Source: Thermothelomyces thermophilus ATCC 42464 (taxonomy: Eukaryota; Ascomycota; Sordariomycetes; Sordariales; Chaetomiaceae). Taken from it: a stretch of DNA of 64,000 bases. A program made the position numbers and the translations under genes. Position 1 is the stretch's first letter. Every line of letters begins with the position of its first letter. The stretch is taken from assembly GCF_000226095.1 (NCBI RefSeq), contig NC_016478.1, positions 2,346,001 through 2,410,000 of the forward strand. Reading direction: 5' to 3'. The notes under the pieces are model-generated. The model was not told the DNA's origin. It did no database searches and worked only from the letters and a program-made list of their open reading frames with translations. Positions 1-11,300 of this stretch are shown piece after piece.

Positions 1-18
1 GCTCAAGACGACCAAGTC

Positions 19-3000
19 ATGGCGGTGCGCATACCCCGTTTTTTTGGCTTCTTTTCCTCTCCTCGCTCCTTTGCAGTGCTCCTCCCCTGCCCGTTTCTTT
101 ATAGTCAGCCCCTCTCCTTGAGCATCTCGGTTCCTGCCTACCTACCTACCTACCTACCTACCTACCTTGACCTTTTTTTTTTTTTACCTGCCGACTTACC
201 TTCCCCTGGATACTCCTTTTCTTTTGATCCACCACTCGCTCACGAGATGCCAACAAACCCTTCCCGCGGGTCTCCTCTAAACGCCCGCAGACAAACAGCA
301 GCAGCATCGTCTCCAAGCGCAGCGTCGAGAAGCTCTACCACGCCGATGAGCCGCCCTTCTTCCGCTATTTTGTGCCCAAGTTCCAGCGCCGCGCCCCGCT
401 CATCAACCGCGGCTACTGGCTACGCTTGCGGGCAGTCGACGTCTTAGTGCGCAACTTTTTGCGGACCCTCCGGCGGCCGCGGCAGCAGCAGCATCAGCAG
501 CATGGGCGGCCTGAGGAAGGAGGGGAGGATGAGGAGGATGAGGAGGAGGAGGAGGAGAGGGAGAAGAGGAAGAGGGGGAGGAAGGGCGTTGTCGTCAATC
601 TGGGTTGTGGCAGGTCGGTGATTCTGCCGATTCCTTTTTTTTTCCCCGCCACATTCGTCATATCCCTCTTCTCGTCTGTTTGTTTGGTGTTACTGTGCTG
701 ACGAGAGCCCCTACCGCCTGAGGAATCGGCATTACTACCAGTGACGTCCTCCCGTGGCAATGCCTTACCCGGTACCCCGAGGACTGCGCCGGCGTCAAGT
801 TTGTGGACGTCGATTTCCCAGACCTGATCGAGAGGAAGAGGCGGACTGTGCTGGGTACGCCGGAGCTGCTGAGGGCGTTTACCGGGGTGAAGGAGGCTTC
901 CGCCTCAATCGCACCGATTGCCTTTGAGAGCGAGCAGTATGTCCAGATCGGGTGCGACCTAAGAGACCTGGGGACCCTGCAGAAAGGGCTGGAAGCCGCG
1001 GTAGGGGATCTCTCGGAATGTGACTTCATCTTTGTCGCCGAGGTGTCCATCACCTATATGGAGAGGGAGGGGGCCGACGAGGTGATCTGGTGGGCTTCAA
1101 CCGTCGGAAATGGTGAGTCGTCCTCGTCCTCCGTGGCGAGCGCGTCGGCGATGCAGCGCTGACTGTCTTCAGCCGAGTTCGTACTCTTGGAGCAGATTCT
1201 CCCCGACGGCAGCCAGCATCCCTTCGCCTCAACCATGCTCACGCACTTCGACAAGCTCAACACGCAGCTGAAGTCGGTCAGCAGCTACCCAACTGTCGCC
1301 GATCAGTACGAGCGCTTCTCTTCCCGCGGCTGGGACTCGGTCAACGTTCGGACACTGTGGCAAGTGTGGGCCGACGAGACCTTCCTGTCCCGGTCCGAAC
1401 GCCTTCAGCTGGACGAGATCGAGGAGTTTGACGAGTGGGAGGAGTTTGCCCTCTTTGCGAGCCACTATTGCCTCGTCCACGCAAAGGTGGGGAGCGACGC
1501 GGCCGCGATACCAGCCCCGTCGCTGCCCGTCAGTGCGGAGATTCCCGCCGAGCCGACAGAAATGCGCTTCAACGAGTGCCCGGGGGTCAAGGGCCAACGA
1601 CGGTTTGCGGCGGCGATGTGGCTGTCTCCGGGCGGATCTGATGAGCAAACACAGTTGTCGGTACTCAATGTCTTGGGACTTGGCTCCAAGAGCCGGCTTC
1701 AATCATGCGACGTCTTCCGGCAGGGGGGCTTGGATGGCAAAGAGCCACTCACGTTCGGAGGGGGAGGTCCAACGGCAAGGATGTGTCATTCATTGACGGA
1801 CCTTGGCGGGAACGAGGTGCTGTTGGCAGGTGGGAGAGGTCGACCTTGCGATCCGCTGAAGGACTGCTGGCTCTTCGACAAGGAGACAAAGACATGGAAA
1901 CAGACACATGATCTTCCCACACCCCTGTACAGGCACTCGGTCACAGCCCTGGGTCGCTCGGGTTTGGCCTTGCTTGTTGGTGGCAGGGGCGAGATGGCGT
2001 TCGGCGGCTGTCTTGTCTACCATCCCGAGGCCGGGTGGGTGGACTGCGATATAGTCGGCGAGAAGCCGGCTGCGGTGTATGGAGCGGTACTTTCTTGCAG
2101 CGGCGAGAGTTCTGGAGGTGTCTTCAATGGCGTGTATGCCGGCGGTCTCGAGGATTCCCTCATCTCGGACCAGATCATGTACTGGGAAGCGGACGTCTCA
2201 GCTATCAATGCACGTCTTACTCGCCGCTGCCCTGGTCTATCTATGTACGTACGCGAGCTAACAGAAGCACAGAAACCAACTATCAAATTCCGTCCTATGA
2301 GCATCACCGGAATTTTGGGAACAGACGCTGAAAGGCGCCTCTTGACACGATTTGGCGCAACCGGTCTTCAGCACGGCGATGTGCTTGTTCTGCTGGGCGG
2401 CGTAGCTCGGGACCATCTGCTGACTCGTCGCGATGAGGTCCTCTTGTGCTCCGTATCCAAAGGTGAGCTCACTGTCACTTGTCAACTGACAGTCGAGTCC
2501 TCGGGCGCGCAAGGATCAGCACCACGACCTCTTTTTGTTGGGCACTCGGCCGTGTTGCTGCCAGACGGCAGCGTCGTGGTGGTCGGAGGCGGAGCCACGT
2601 GCTTCTCCATGGGTACCTTCTGGAATAAGGGGGTATATACCATCCGCATTCCAGGGCTGGGGACTGCGGAAGCGAGAGTCTCTCCGTCGTTGCCTCAATG
2701 GGTTTACGAAAAGAGTATCGACATAGCTCCGACCCAACGCAGTCTGCCAGTCCCCACCAAGAACCAGCAGAGCGGCGAACCCGCTCAAATCACGGCCATC
2801 CCCAGGTTGAAGCTGAAGTCAGCGGGTGATTTCCTCGAGATCGTGCGCGAAGGGCGACCGGCAGTACTAGAAGGGTTGGACCTGGGCCGCTGCGTATCCA
2901 CATGGACTCTGGAGTACCTCGTCGACAGGGTCGGGTCAGATCGCAAGGTGGGAGCTCGCCGTTACCTGCTTGTTGGTGCCCGAGCTGACAAGGCAATAAG

Positions 3001-3814
3001 GTTGTCATCCACGAAGCTGCGACGCAGGCCATGGATTTCACGACCAAGAACTTCCGCTACGTCACGACCGAGCTCGGCGATTTTGTACGAAAGGTGAAAC
3101 AGGGCGAGAGGGTGTACCTAAGGGCGTTGTCGCACGAGAAGCCGTCCGAGAGGCCGGCGATGTTGGCGGACGACTTCCCGGCGTTGGCTGCTGATTTTCT
3201 GTTGCCTCCCGAGCTCTCACTCGTCGAGGAGAGCTTGTTCAGTTCCGTGTTGAGGCTGTCTGGGCCGGTGAATATGTGGCTACATTACGACGTACGTGAT
3301 GCGGTTCTTCGCAATCGATCGCACCCTTCTCTCCTCCAATATATTAACACCGATGGTGCAGGTCATGGCGAATGTCTACTGCCAGATTGGCGGTTCGAAG
3401 CGACTTCTCCTCTTCCCTCCGTCGGACGTCGAGCGTTTGTCCTTCGCGCCTGGAGCGTCCAGCTCCAGCGTGGATGTTTTCTCGTCGCTGGGCTCACCCG
3501 AGCTCGCTCACACTCATCCCCAAGAAGCAGTGCTATCTCCAGGAGAGGTGCTGTTCTTGCCTCCCCTTTGGCTTCACACTGCGACGCCGACCTCGAAAGA
3601 GAGCATCGCAGTGAACGTTTTCTTCAAGGATCTCGATAGTGTCCATTACGCCGCCGGCCGGGACGTGTACGGCAATCGCGATCTCGCCGCTTACGAAAAG
3701 GGGAGGCAGGACATTGCCCGCATCGCGAACAGCTTCAAGAAGTTGCCAGCCGAAGCACGAGAGTTCTATTTGCTGAGGCTAGCAGACGAGCTCCGTGAAA
3801 AGGCACGCGGATGA
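19..3814 (+). CDS. PPM2: tRNA wybutosine-synthesizing protein 4 (LCM methyltransferase + Kelch + JmjC)
   Basis: The family carries out the last steps of wybutosine synthesis on tRNA-Phe, methylating and methoxycarbonylating the side chain. Proposed exons are 19-24, 291-613, 742-1112, 1173-2947, 3001-3291 and 3362-3814, giving about 1072 aa. The N-terminal third is a leucine carboxyl methyltransferase fold: [12 protein letters not shown], then [12 protein letters not shown], then the SAM motif NLGCGSD formed across the second intron. Kelch-like glycine-rich repeats follow (about residues 290-600; [17 protein letters not shown]). The C-terminus is a JmjC/cupin domain with H-Y-D just before the last intron and a distal His in LWLHTATP. 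A Gln/Glu/Lys-rich low-complexity insert precedes NLGCG. The first exon is the weak point. The conserved frame has no nearby ATG, and the best start I find is ATGGCG at 19 spliced to the acceptor at 290; a start left of the window is possible. Downstream exons are secure. Confidence 0.88.
137..166. repeat. (CTAC)n microsatellite
   Basis: About seven tandem CTAC units, followed by a run of about 13 T. The stretch lies inside the proposed first intron or leader of the TYW4 gene. Confidence 0.95.
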
Positions 3815-4852
3815 AAAACATGTCACGGCCAAAACTTCGCCACTCACTATCTTGGGAACCTTGGTGGCCAAGCTCTGGGGCGGCCCATGTTTTTCTCGGT
3901 AATTCGGACAGGCGGAGATGTCTCTGCTTGTAGACGCCTCTGCAAGTTAACAGTGTAAAACTCAAACTCCCTTGGCCGTAAATGACGGCATCATCAACCT
4001 GAGCGCATTGGCGAAAAACTGAAGTTGATGTGAAGTTAGAAATAAGGCTCATATGGAATACATGAGCTTCGCACTGCGATACAGATTAGTAGTACAGACC
4101 TAACCTATCTTAGTTATCTGGAGGTACCTGACGTACCAAGCAGGGAAGTGCGGATTACATAAGGTATGTAACAAGTCCCTGATCTGCGGAAATGCCGCCA
4201 TGCCCGAGATCCGTGAAACCCTCCCACCCAAGGAATGACGAGCAAATGCACCATCCGAACGAGTCAGCAAGGCACATGCATCTTGGGACCGCCCTGACAG
4301 GTGCCAAGCCCTTCGGAGGAGACATAGGATATCACCAACCGGAGAGAGCGGCAGACAAACAGCCTCGAGAGCCAATTAGGGAAAAAAAAGGAAGGTACAT
4401 TTGAGAGAAAGCGAGACTTCACGACTAAATTTTTTTTTTTTTTGGCGTCTGGTTGCAATGTCGAGGTGGTTATTCCAATTTGTGCTCTGGAGTTCGTGAA
4501 CCGAGGACGGAGGTATTTCTCGCTTGCGGAATTGATAAACGGAAGGATTGCGGTTGGCTCTCCTCGCCAAGCGAGCCAAGACACGATGGGATTGCTGGCT
4601 GTGTGGCCCGTGCATTCGCGCCGCCGTGTATCCGGGAATTACCGGTCAATTTTTTTTCCCAGGTCCCTTCTCCCGGACTTTAAGCCACCTCCATACCTAA
4701 ACTCTCTTTTTCCAAAAAGGCGCACTGCCAAACCACACCCCAATTCCGCTCCCCAAGCCCAATTGTCTCTCCGTCCGACCCTCGTGATCCTTCCGAGCGT
4801 CGACATAACTCCACTCAGTCCTTAATTTTCTTTAATTCTAAAGTCAGATACA
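3815..4852. other. Intergenic: TYW4 3' side and phosphate-carrier promoter
   Basis: I see no gene here. The right end, from about 4660, is pyrimidine-rich as usual just upstream of a highly expressed fungal gene, and ends in AAGTCAGATACA before the ATG at 4853. A run of 14 T lies near 4430-4443. Confidence 0.6.
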
Positions 4853-6067
4853 ATGGCTGCCAAGGTCGATACTCCCGCTGCCCCCCTCAGCGGCGTCCAG
4901 CTCTACTCCAGATTCGCCCTTGCCGGCGCTATCTGCTGTTCCGTCACCCACGGCGCTCTGACGCCCGTTGATGTGTACGTTGCCTAATTCTCGGAAACCG
5001 CCCGCGCGCCACGTTGCGCCACGTGCCGCGCGGATTCTTGCTTACGCACCGCGACCGTGGCCGCTAACGCGAGAGTCTCCCCTCCAGCGTCAAGACCCGT
5101 ATCCAGCTCGACCCTGCCACCTACAACAATGGCATGATTGGCGGCTTCAAGAAGGTCGTCCAGAACGAGGGCGCTGCTGCCCTGCTCACCGGCGCCGGCC
5201 CGACCTTCGCCGGCTACTTCCTCCAGGGCGCCTTCAAGTTCGGCGGCTACGAGTTCTTCAAGCAGCAGTGGATCAACTACCTCGGCTACGACACCGCCTC
5301 CAAGTACCGGACCGGCGTCTACCTCGCCTCGTCCGCCGCCGCCGAGTTCTTTGCCGACATCGCCCTCTGCCCGCTCGAGGCCACCCGTATCCGCCTCGTC
5401 TCCGAGCCCACCTATGCCAGCGGCCTCGTCAGCGGCTTCGGCAAGATGCTCAGGCAGGAGGGTGTCGGCGCCTTCTACGCCGGCTTCGGTCCCATCCTGT
5501 TCAAACAGTAAGTAGATGACCACTCGGGGACGCAAGCGCCCCTCTGTCTGCGCAGAATTGCTGACGCAAGTCAAACAGGATCCCCTACACCATGGCCAAG
5601 TTCGTCGTCTACGAGAAGGTTGCCGAGGCTGTCTTCCGCGTCTTCCCCAAGAAGGACATGTCCAACAGCATGCAGACTGTTGCCAACCTTGGTAGCGGTT
5701 TGATTGCTGGTTTCGCTGCCGCCATCGTCTCCCAGCCCGCCGACACCATGCTCAGCAAGATCAACAAGACCAAGGGTGCCCCGGGTGAGAGCACCACCAG
5801 CCGCCTGATCAAGATCGCCAAGGAGCTCGGCTTGCGCGGCTCCTATGCCGGTATCGGTGCTCGTCTCTTCATGGTCGGCACCCTCACTGCCGGCCAGTTC
5901 GCCATCTACGGGTGCGTATTTCCCGGAATCAAAGCTTGCCCGTCCCTCACCCAGCGATTCCCCTACCTTTTTTACGTCTTTACCGTTCACAAACTAACCA
6001 TTCATCCCTTGATAGTGACGTGAAGCGAGTACTAGGCGCAGTTGGGGGGATTGAAATTAGCAAATAA
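4853..6067 (+). CDS. MIR1: Mitochondrial phosphate carrier protein
   Basis: This is an inner-membrane carrier of the mitochondrial carrier family that imports inorganic phosphate into the matrix for ATP synthesis. Exons are 4853-4974, 5088-5507, 5579-5911 and 6016-6067, giving 308 aa, the usual family length. All three carrier repeats are visible. The first has [19 protein letters not shown], formed exactly across intron 1; the second has [18 protein letters not shown]; the third has [14 protein letters not shown]. The P-x-D/E-x-x-R/K signature is present in the first two, and the third has the P-A-D-T variant typical of phosphate carriers. The last exon codes only 17 residues, ending in GGIEISK. 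The pyrimidine-rich leader fits strong expression. I am confident in both start and stop. Confidence 0.95.
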
Positions 6068-7253
6068 ACGATATCACGATGTGATTTTCGATGTTGAGGA
6101 CGAGGTTTGGGGACGGGGATGTGAAAAAGGGGGTGTTTTGAGGTGATGGGGGAACGGCAAGCAAAAAAAGTGGGACTGAAAGATGCATACAGTACACATA
6201 GTACGTGCACTATGCATGCTCCCCTTGGCTTGCTCATGGCAGCACAACAACAACGCGGCACGAGACAGGCATAGGCACCTCGAGGAGACGGGTATCTTGT
6301 GTGGATTTCTGGGAGGGGAAACAACCTGATCCTATTTTTCTTTTGTGTTTCTAGGGGCGGGGTCTGGTTCTGTTTTGTCTCTCGGCGAGAATACTTCACA
6401 TAGATCATAGAGCGCTTGGGCATATGTGCCCAACCCGCCAAAGGGTTGGTTGTATAATAGTCCAAAGAATGCCTTCTTATAGAGTCTTGACACATTTTAG
6501 GGGGAGTGGCATCTATATTCAAGAGAACGGTTTCACGCTTCAAGTTGACGAGGTCTCCGCTGAGCACCTCTTGCTCGAGAACATATAACAACTTGAACCG
6601 GAGAGTTGAAAGGATGCATGTCTAGGACGAATGCTTTGGTCTACCGAGTCGCAGTATATAAACACACACAGATATTCTGTATACACATCCACGCATACCC
6701 AAGCATATATATGGGAATAGGGTGCTGGTGATTTGGTCAAGAGTGAAGTTATGGTTCAGGTATCTTATCGGTAACTGCCCGTAATCCATGCAAGATAGTT
6801 GGCTTGGCAGCGCCGAGCACCTACCAGCTGAGGTCATCCCTCCCGCCAATTCATCCACGCAGGACCTTCCAGTACTGTTCCGCTCTCTGGAGAACCCCAG
6901 ATCCGGTGTTCATGAGACCCAATCGAGCTAACTCACGTCGCTACGTCGATCGATCGACCACCAAAACATCATTTCACGCGCACGTCCTCGTGAAGATGCG
7001 ATCCATGCCGACGTGAAGAAAACAATACTCTTGATGGCCTCTATCGGCCGATCCGATTCCTCGAGCCTTTGACGCCCGCCTACTCCGTACCCGCCGACCG
7101 AAATCCATCCCGACTCCACCGTTGTCCGACTCACCCGTCTCTCCCTACAGTAATACGGATAATAACGTGCGGGACTACATCCGATATTTTTCAATTTATC
7201 GCCATCATCTCGCAATCTAACCGTCCGACCGCCAGAAAGAGAGAAAAAAAAGA
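6068..7253. other. Intergenic: phosphate-carrier 3' region and MCH1 promoter
   Basis: No coding pattern is convincing. One copy of the dispersed 9-mer TACTCCGTA lies at 7081-7089. An A-rich stretch immediately precedes the MCH1 start. Confidence 0.55.
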
Positions 7254-9155
7254 ATGGCCTCCCTCCCACCCCGGCCGGCCACGCGAGGCGACGACGAGGC
7301 CTCTCCGCTCCTCTGCTCTCCGTCGTCGAGCATGTTGTCGGCGGTCTCGAGCCCGGCGTCCACCACCACCACCGCCTCGTCCTCCTCGTCGCTGCGCTCG
7401 GCGTCGTCGCGCCGGAGGCGGCAGGCCCGCCTGCGCCGGAGCCTCTCGCTCGTGTCGGCGCTCCTGTCGGCCCTCTGCGCCGGCTCCGTCACCATCTTCT
7501 CCCTCTACGGTTCCGTCCTCCAGCAGCGCCTGCGCTACTCCCAGTTCGAGGTCAACGGCCTCGCCTCGGCCGCCTCCGTCGCCATGTACGCCCCCGTCTC
7601 CCTGCTGGGGTACCTGTGCGACCGCGCCGGCCCCGCCCCGCTCTCCCTGCTGGCCGCCCTCGCCTTCGGGGGCGGCTACGCCGGCGCCGCGGCCGCCTAC
7701 GTGCGCGCCGAGAGGGTCGTGGCAGGCCATGGTGGTGGTGTCGGTGGAGGTGGTGACGGCAACGACAACAACGACGACAACGACGGCAGCGCGGCGCATC
7801 ATTGGTACGCGCTGATGGTGCTCGCCTTCGTCGCCATCGGCGTCGGCACGTGTGCCATGTACCTGAGCGCCGTCGCGACGTGCGCCAAGAACTTTGGCAG
7901 GGGCAAGCACAGGGGCCTGGCGGTGGCCCTGCCCATCGCCGCGTTCGGCCTGAGCGGCATGTGGTTGAGCCAGGTGGGGAGCCGGCTGTTTGCCAACCGG
8001 CAGCTCCCGAGCGGCGGCGCCGAGAGCGAGGTCGACGTGCCGCGCTTCTTTGTCTTTCTGGCCGTGCTGCTCGTCGCGGTCGGCGTGGCGGGCGCGTTTG
8101 GGCTCCAGATTGTGGACGAGGAGGACCTGATCGAGGAGGCGGTGGAGGAACTCGAGCGCAGCGGGATCCTCGACGGGAGCGCCATGCTCACCCCGGGGAG
8201 GGCGGCAGCAGAGATTCGCGGCAATGGGTACGGAGCGGTGGCGGAGAGGGCGGACCCCTTCGACGAGCTGGAAGATGTCAAGGACCCCGAAGAGGAGGAG
8301 GCCCGGCTAAGGAAGCAGTGGGTTCTCAACGCCGAGACCCGCCGCTTCCTGACGGACCACACCATGTGGTGCTTCGCCCTCGGCTTCTTCTTCATGATCG
8401 GCCCAGGCGAGGCCTTCATCAACAACATGGGCACCGTCATCAAGACCCTCTACCCGCCGAACCCGGCCCCGCGCTACGGTGGCGGCGGCGCACCCACCTC
8501 GGCCGCCACACACGTCTCCATCGTCGGCGTGACCAGTACCGCCATGCGCCTGCTTACCGGAACCCTAACCGACCTGCTCGCGCCCAGCCCCGGGGCCGGG
8601 CACGTCCAGATCACCAGCAGCAGCAGTGGCGGCGGCGACCGCCGCCGCCTCTCCGTCTCGCGCGTCACCTTCCTCCTCTTCTTCGCCGCCCTCCTCTCGC
8701 TCGGCCTCGCCGGCCTCGCCGCGGGCCTCGTCCAGAACCACGGCGGCCGCTTCTGGATCGTGTCGGGCCTCGTCGGCGCCGGCTACGGCGCCGTCTTCAG
8801 CCTCACCCCGATCATCATCACCGTCATCTGGGGCGTCGAGAACTTCGCCACCAACTGGGGCATCGTCGCCATGTTCCCCGCCCTCGGCGCGACCCTCTGG
8901 GGGGTCGTCTATTCCGCCGTATACCAGGCCGGCGCGCAGAGGCAGGCCTCGCCCGGTAGAGCTGGCGGGGTTGGTGCTGGTGGTGATGCTCGTTCCGGGG
9001 AGGGAGACGACGACGACAACAACCTCTGTTACGGCCGGGAGTGCTACGCGCCCGCGTTCTGGGCCATGGCCGCCAGCGTGTGGGTCGCCTGCGCTCTGGT
9101 CTTGTGGGCCTGGAAGGGGAGGAAAGGGTGGGCGCAGAGGGGGATTGTGGTGTAG
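7254..9155 (+). CDS. MCH1: MFS transporter, MCH1-like (nodulin-like group)
   Basis: This is an intronless 633-aa major facilitator of the MCH1 group. The yeast member is a vacuolar-membrane protein named as a monocarboxylate-transporter homologue, but its substrate is unproven. The N-terminus is Ser/Arg-rich and cytosolic-looking. The first helices follow (LVSALLSALCAGSVTIFSLYGSVL), with the family segment YSQFEVNGLASAASVAMYAPVSLLGYLCDRAGP at about residues 100-130. A long acidic loop between the two six-helix halves (about 285-350) carries EEDLIEEAVEELERSG and DPFDELEDVKDPEEEEARL. The second half begins at DHTMWCFALGFFFMIGPGEAFINNMG. An Asp/Asn-rich insert separates the last helices. The A-rich leader ends directly at the ATG. 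Family assignment is firm; substrate is unknown. Confidence 0.88.
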   Translation: MASLPPRPATRGDDEASPLLCSPSSSMLSAVSSPASTTTTASSSSSLRSASSRRRRQARLRRSLSLVSALLSALCAGSVTIFSLYGSVLQQRLRYSQFEVNGLASAASVAMYAPVSLLGYLCDRAGPAPLSLLAALAFGGGYAGAAAAYVRAERVVAGHGGGVGGGGDGNDNNDDNDGSAAHHWYALMVLAFVAIGVGTCAMYLSAVATCAKNFGRGKHRGLAVALPIAAFGLSGMWLSQVGSRLFANRQLPSGGAESEVDVPRFFVFLAVLLVAVGVAGAFGLQIVDEEDLIEEAVEELERSGILDGSAMLTPGRAAAEIRGNGYGAVAERADPFDELEDVKDPEEEEARLRKQWVLNAETRRFLTDHTMWCFALGFFFMIGPGEAFINNMGTVIKTLYPPNPAPRYGGGGAPTSAATHVSIVGVTSTAMRLLTGTLTDLLAPSPGAGHVQITSSSSGGGDRRRLSVSRVTFLLFFAALLSLGLAGLAAGLVQNHGGRFWIVSGLVGAGYGAVFSLTPIIITVIWGVENFATNWGIVAMFPALGATLWGVVYSAVYQAGAQRQASPGRAGGVGAGGDARSGEGDDDDNNLCYGRECYAPAFWAMAASVWVACALVLWAWKGRKGWAQRGIVV

Positions 9156-9466
9156 TAGCAGCGGTGGTGAAGGGGAGAGCTATAGTTATGTATATAATTA
9201 CAGAGTTGATTCGCGCATTCGGATGGGGTCCGTTCTAGGATTTGCATTGACGTGGCGTTTTCTGGGTGTCTTTTTTTGGCATTTGAATTCCAGGATTCTT
9301 AATATCGGATGACGTCGTTTCCAAATTGGGACACTGCAACGAGAACACCGCTATTTAGTGCCTTAGACTGTCGCTCGACTTTCATCTAAAGTTTGACAAA
9401 CAAGTTAAAGGTGCCTCTTTATGCTTGGACACAGAGCGAGTGAATTAGAAAGAGTGAAATAAGAGA

Positions 9467-9529
9467 AGAAGGAAGGAAGGAAGGAAGGAAGGAAGGAAGG
9501 AAGGAAAGAAAGAAAGAAAGAAAGAAAAG
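9467..9529. repeat. (GGAA)n/(GAAA)n microsatellite
   Basis: About nine GGAA/AAGG units pass into about five GAAA units, all purine on the plus strand. Confidence 0.95.
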
Positions 9530-9977
9530 GATTAGAGGGAACAAAGCTCTCTCGAGGGGCAGCCCGAAGCTCTTCCGATTTCAAGTCACGGCGATGACGT
9601 GCTTGACGGCGACCTCGGCAACACATCAAGGAAAACAGTGATTCAGAGAGCGACTGAAGCTTGGAACTCAAGCGGAGACGAAGCGTAGTTTGGCCATGGA
9701 CCTGTTTGATATAAAAGGGCTGGCATATGCCGCCTGGAGCACCCGGGAACCTGAATGTACAGTATGTATCCTCTCATACAGTGTCAACAGACGAATACAC
9801 GAGCAAAGCGTCGTCTCGGAATTCCAACGTCGACTGACTCGATAGTTCCTCATAGTTACCAATTCTCTTCATCAGGATCTAGGTCAACGGATCTATTAAA
9901 TCTAACCATCACCCCGGTCGCCACGCCACAGCTCTGGCGCCTTCACCGTCGTGCGTAGCCTGACCGTCTTCAAGGGC

Positions 9978-10035
9978 AAAGGAAGCGTGAGAGCGGGAGT
10001 AAACGAGGGCTAGGGGTATATGTGGTGGAGGTCAC
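9978..10035 (+). repeat. Degenerate dispersed repeat, copy 1 (TA-richer)
   Basis: About 60 bp beginning AAAGGAAGCG and containing GAGGGCTAGGGGTATATGTG. It matches 13155-13214 at roughly three quarters of positions. Several differences are C-to-T or G-to-A in this copy, as repeat-induced point mutation would leave. Confidence 0.6.
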
Positions 10036-11300
10036 ATGATGCGGTCACATGCGACTATTAATACCACCTCTCGTGCGAAATAGTACCCGCTTCTTCTTGA
10101 CCTTAGGTAGAGAAGGATCTTGAGAATGAGGCTTAGGCTAGATGGTATGAATTATAGGTAAGAATGCTGCTGAGAAGAGGTCAAATGTTTTGGCAAGCAC
10201 CCACACAAGCTTAACATCTCACGTATAGGTAAAGACTAATAACAAGCGTCTGGTGAACCTACCTTTACTCTTGGCATAGGGGAGCGATAGCACGACCTAG
10301 TACCCTGTAGTTATGTGGTGTTCCCTGCCTGTCTGATAGGGGGCCTCGTAAGGTGCCAAGACTAGGAGCTTCCTGCTTGAAGAAGGAGCGCGTTGCGGTG
10401 GCCGACACCGCTACCGGAGGCCGGGGGCTAATAATTACTACGTAATAGACGTTGGCGATATTACAAGTGATTCAACACGGAAAGAATGGCAGTTCCGAAG
10501 TGAGCTCACCGTCCAGTACACTGTGTAGATGCAGACCAGGCAAAGCAACAAATGCCCGTCGGCACCGTCGCACAGGTGCTGCGGCCTTTGTGTCGGAGAA
10601 GGCGTTGTCTAATACGAGAGCCGGGCCGCGGGCGCCAGAACCTCGGGTAAGGAGATGCAACTGCACGCTTTCCTCCGTCGTTTTATCAACTGCTTTGCAC
10701 AATGATGCGATGCGACCTGATGGTTGCAGATATGTAAAATTCAAAGCCGGTCATGCGGGCGCCGAAAATCGACAAGTGCGGCTCGGAGCGGCGGACTTTG
10801 TGGGCGGAGTCGGATGCGGAGTTGCCTCGAATGGGTTGCCGCAAGGGTCGGCAGCGGCGGGCCGGCGGCAGATCTTCGGTATGCGGTCAAGAGCTTGCCT
10901 TATCAAGCGTCACCACGGCCCAACAAGTGCAGGAAGGCTCGATGCGGGCACTGCGCACTCCACTTTTTGGCATACCACTTGCTGCTGTGTACCACAAGAG
11001 CGACCCATCAGGAAGGATGGCAGCTCGAACACAACCTGCGGTCTGGCCTCTCGAACATGGCTCCTGGCACCGTCCTGACGGGCGATGGCCGGCCGCGCCC
11101 TTTACAAGGGGGTAATGGACCGAGTTCGGGGTTTCTGAATGAGGACCGAAATTCAATTCAATCTGAATCACGAGCTCAGTCGCTAGTATAAAATAGAGTG
11201 GCGTCTCCTCGACGGCGGCCCGATAACGGCAGTCTTGGAGTTGTGAACAATTCATCCCAAGACTCGGGCGATCGATCCCCTGGTTCCCGCACAAAACAAC

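Larger units (their letters stand above)
9156..11300. other. Intergenic: repeat relic and MFS promoter
   Basis: No credible gene is present. A purine microsatellite is at 9467-9529. From about 9960 to 10450 the DNA is AT-leaning, has many TpA steps and has no open frame. Copy 1 of a degenerate repeat lies at 9978-10035, and its partner is at 13155-13214. Further right, GC content rises and three CGGAG pentamers lie at 10784, 10805 and 10817. Confidence 0.55.

Noticed and set aside
10452-11078. 208-codon frame upstream of the MFS transporter
   Set aside because: No recognisable domain; the composition looks random and overlapping frames are equally open.
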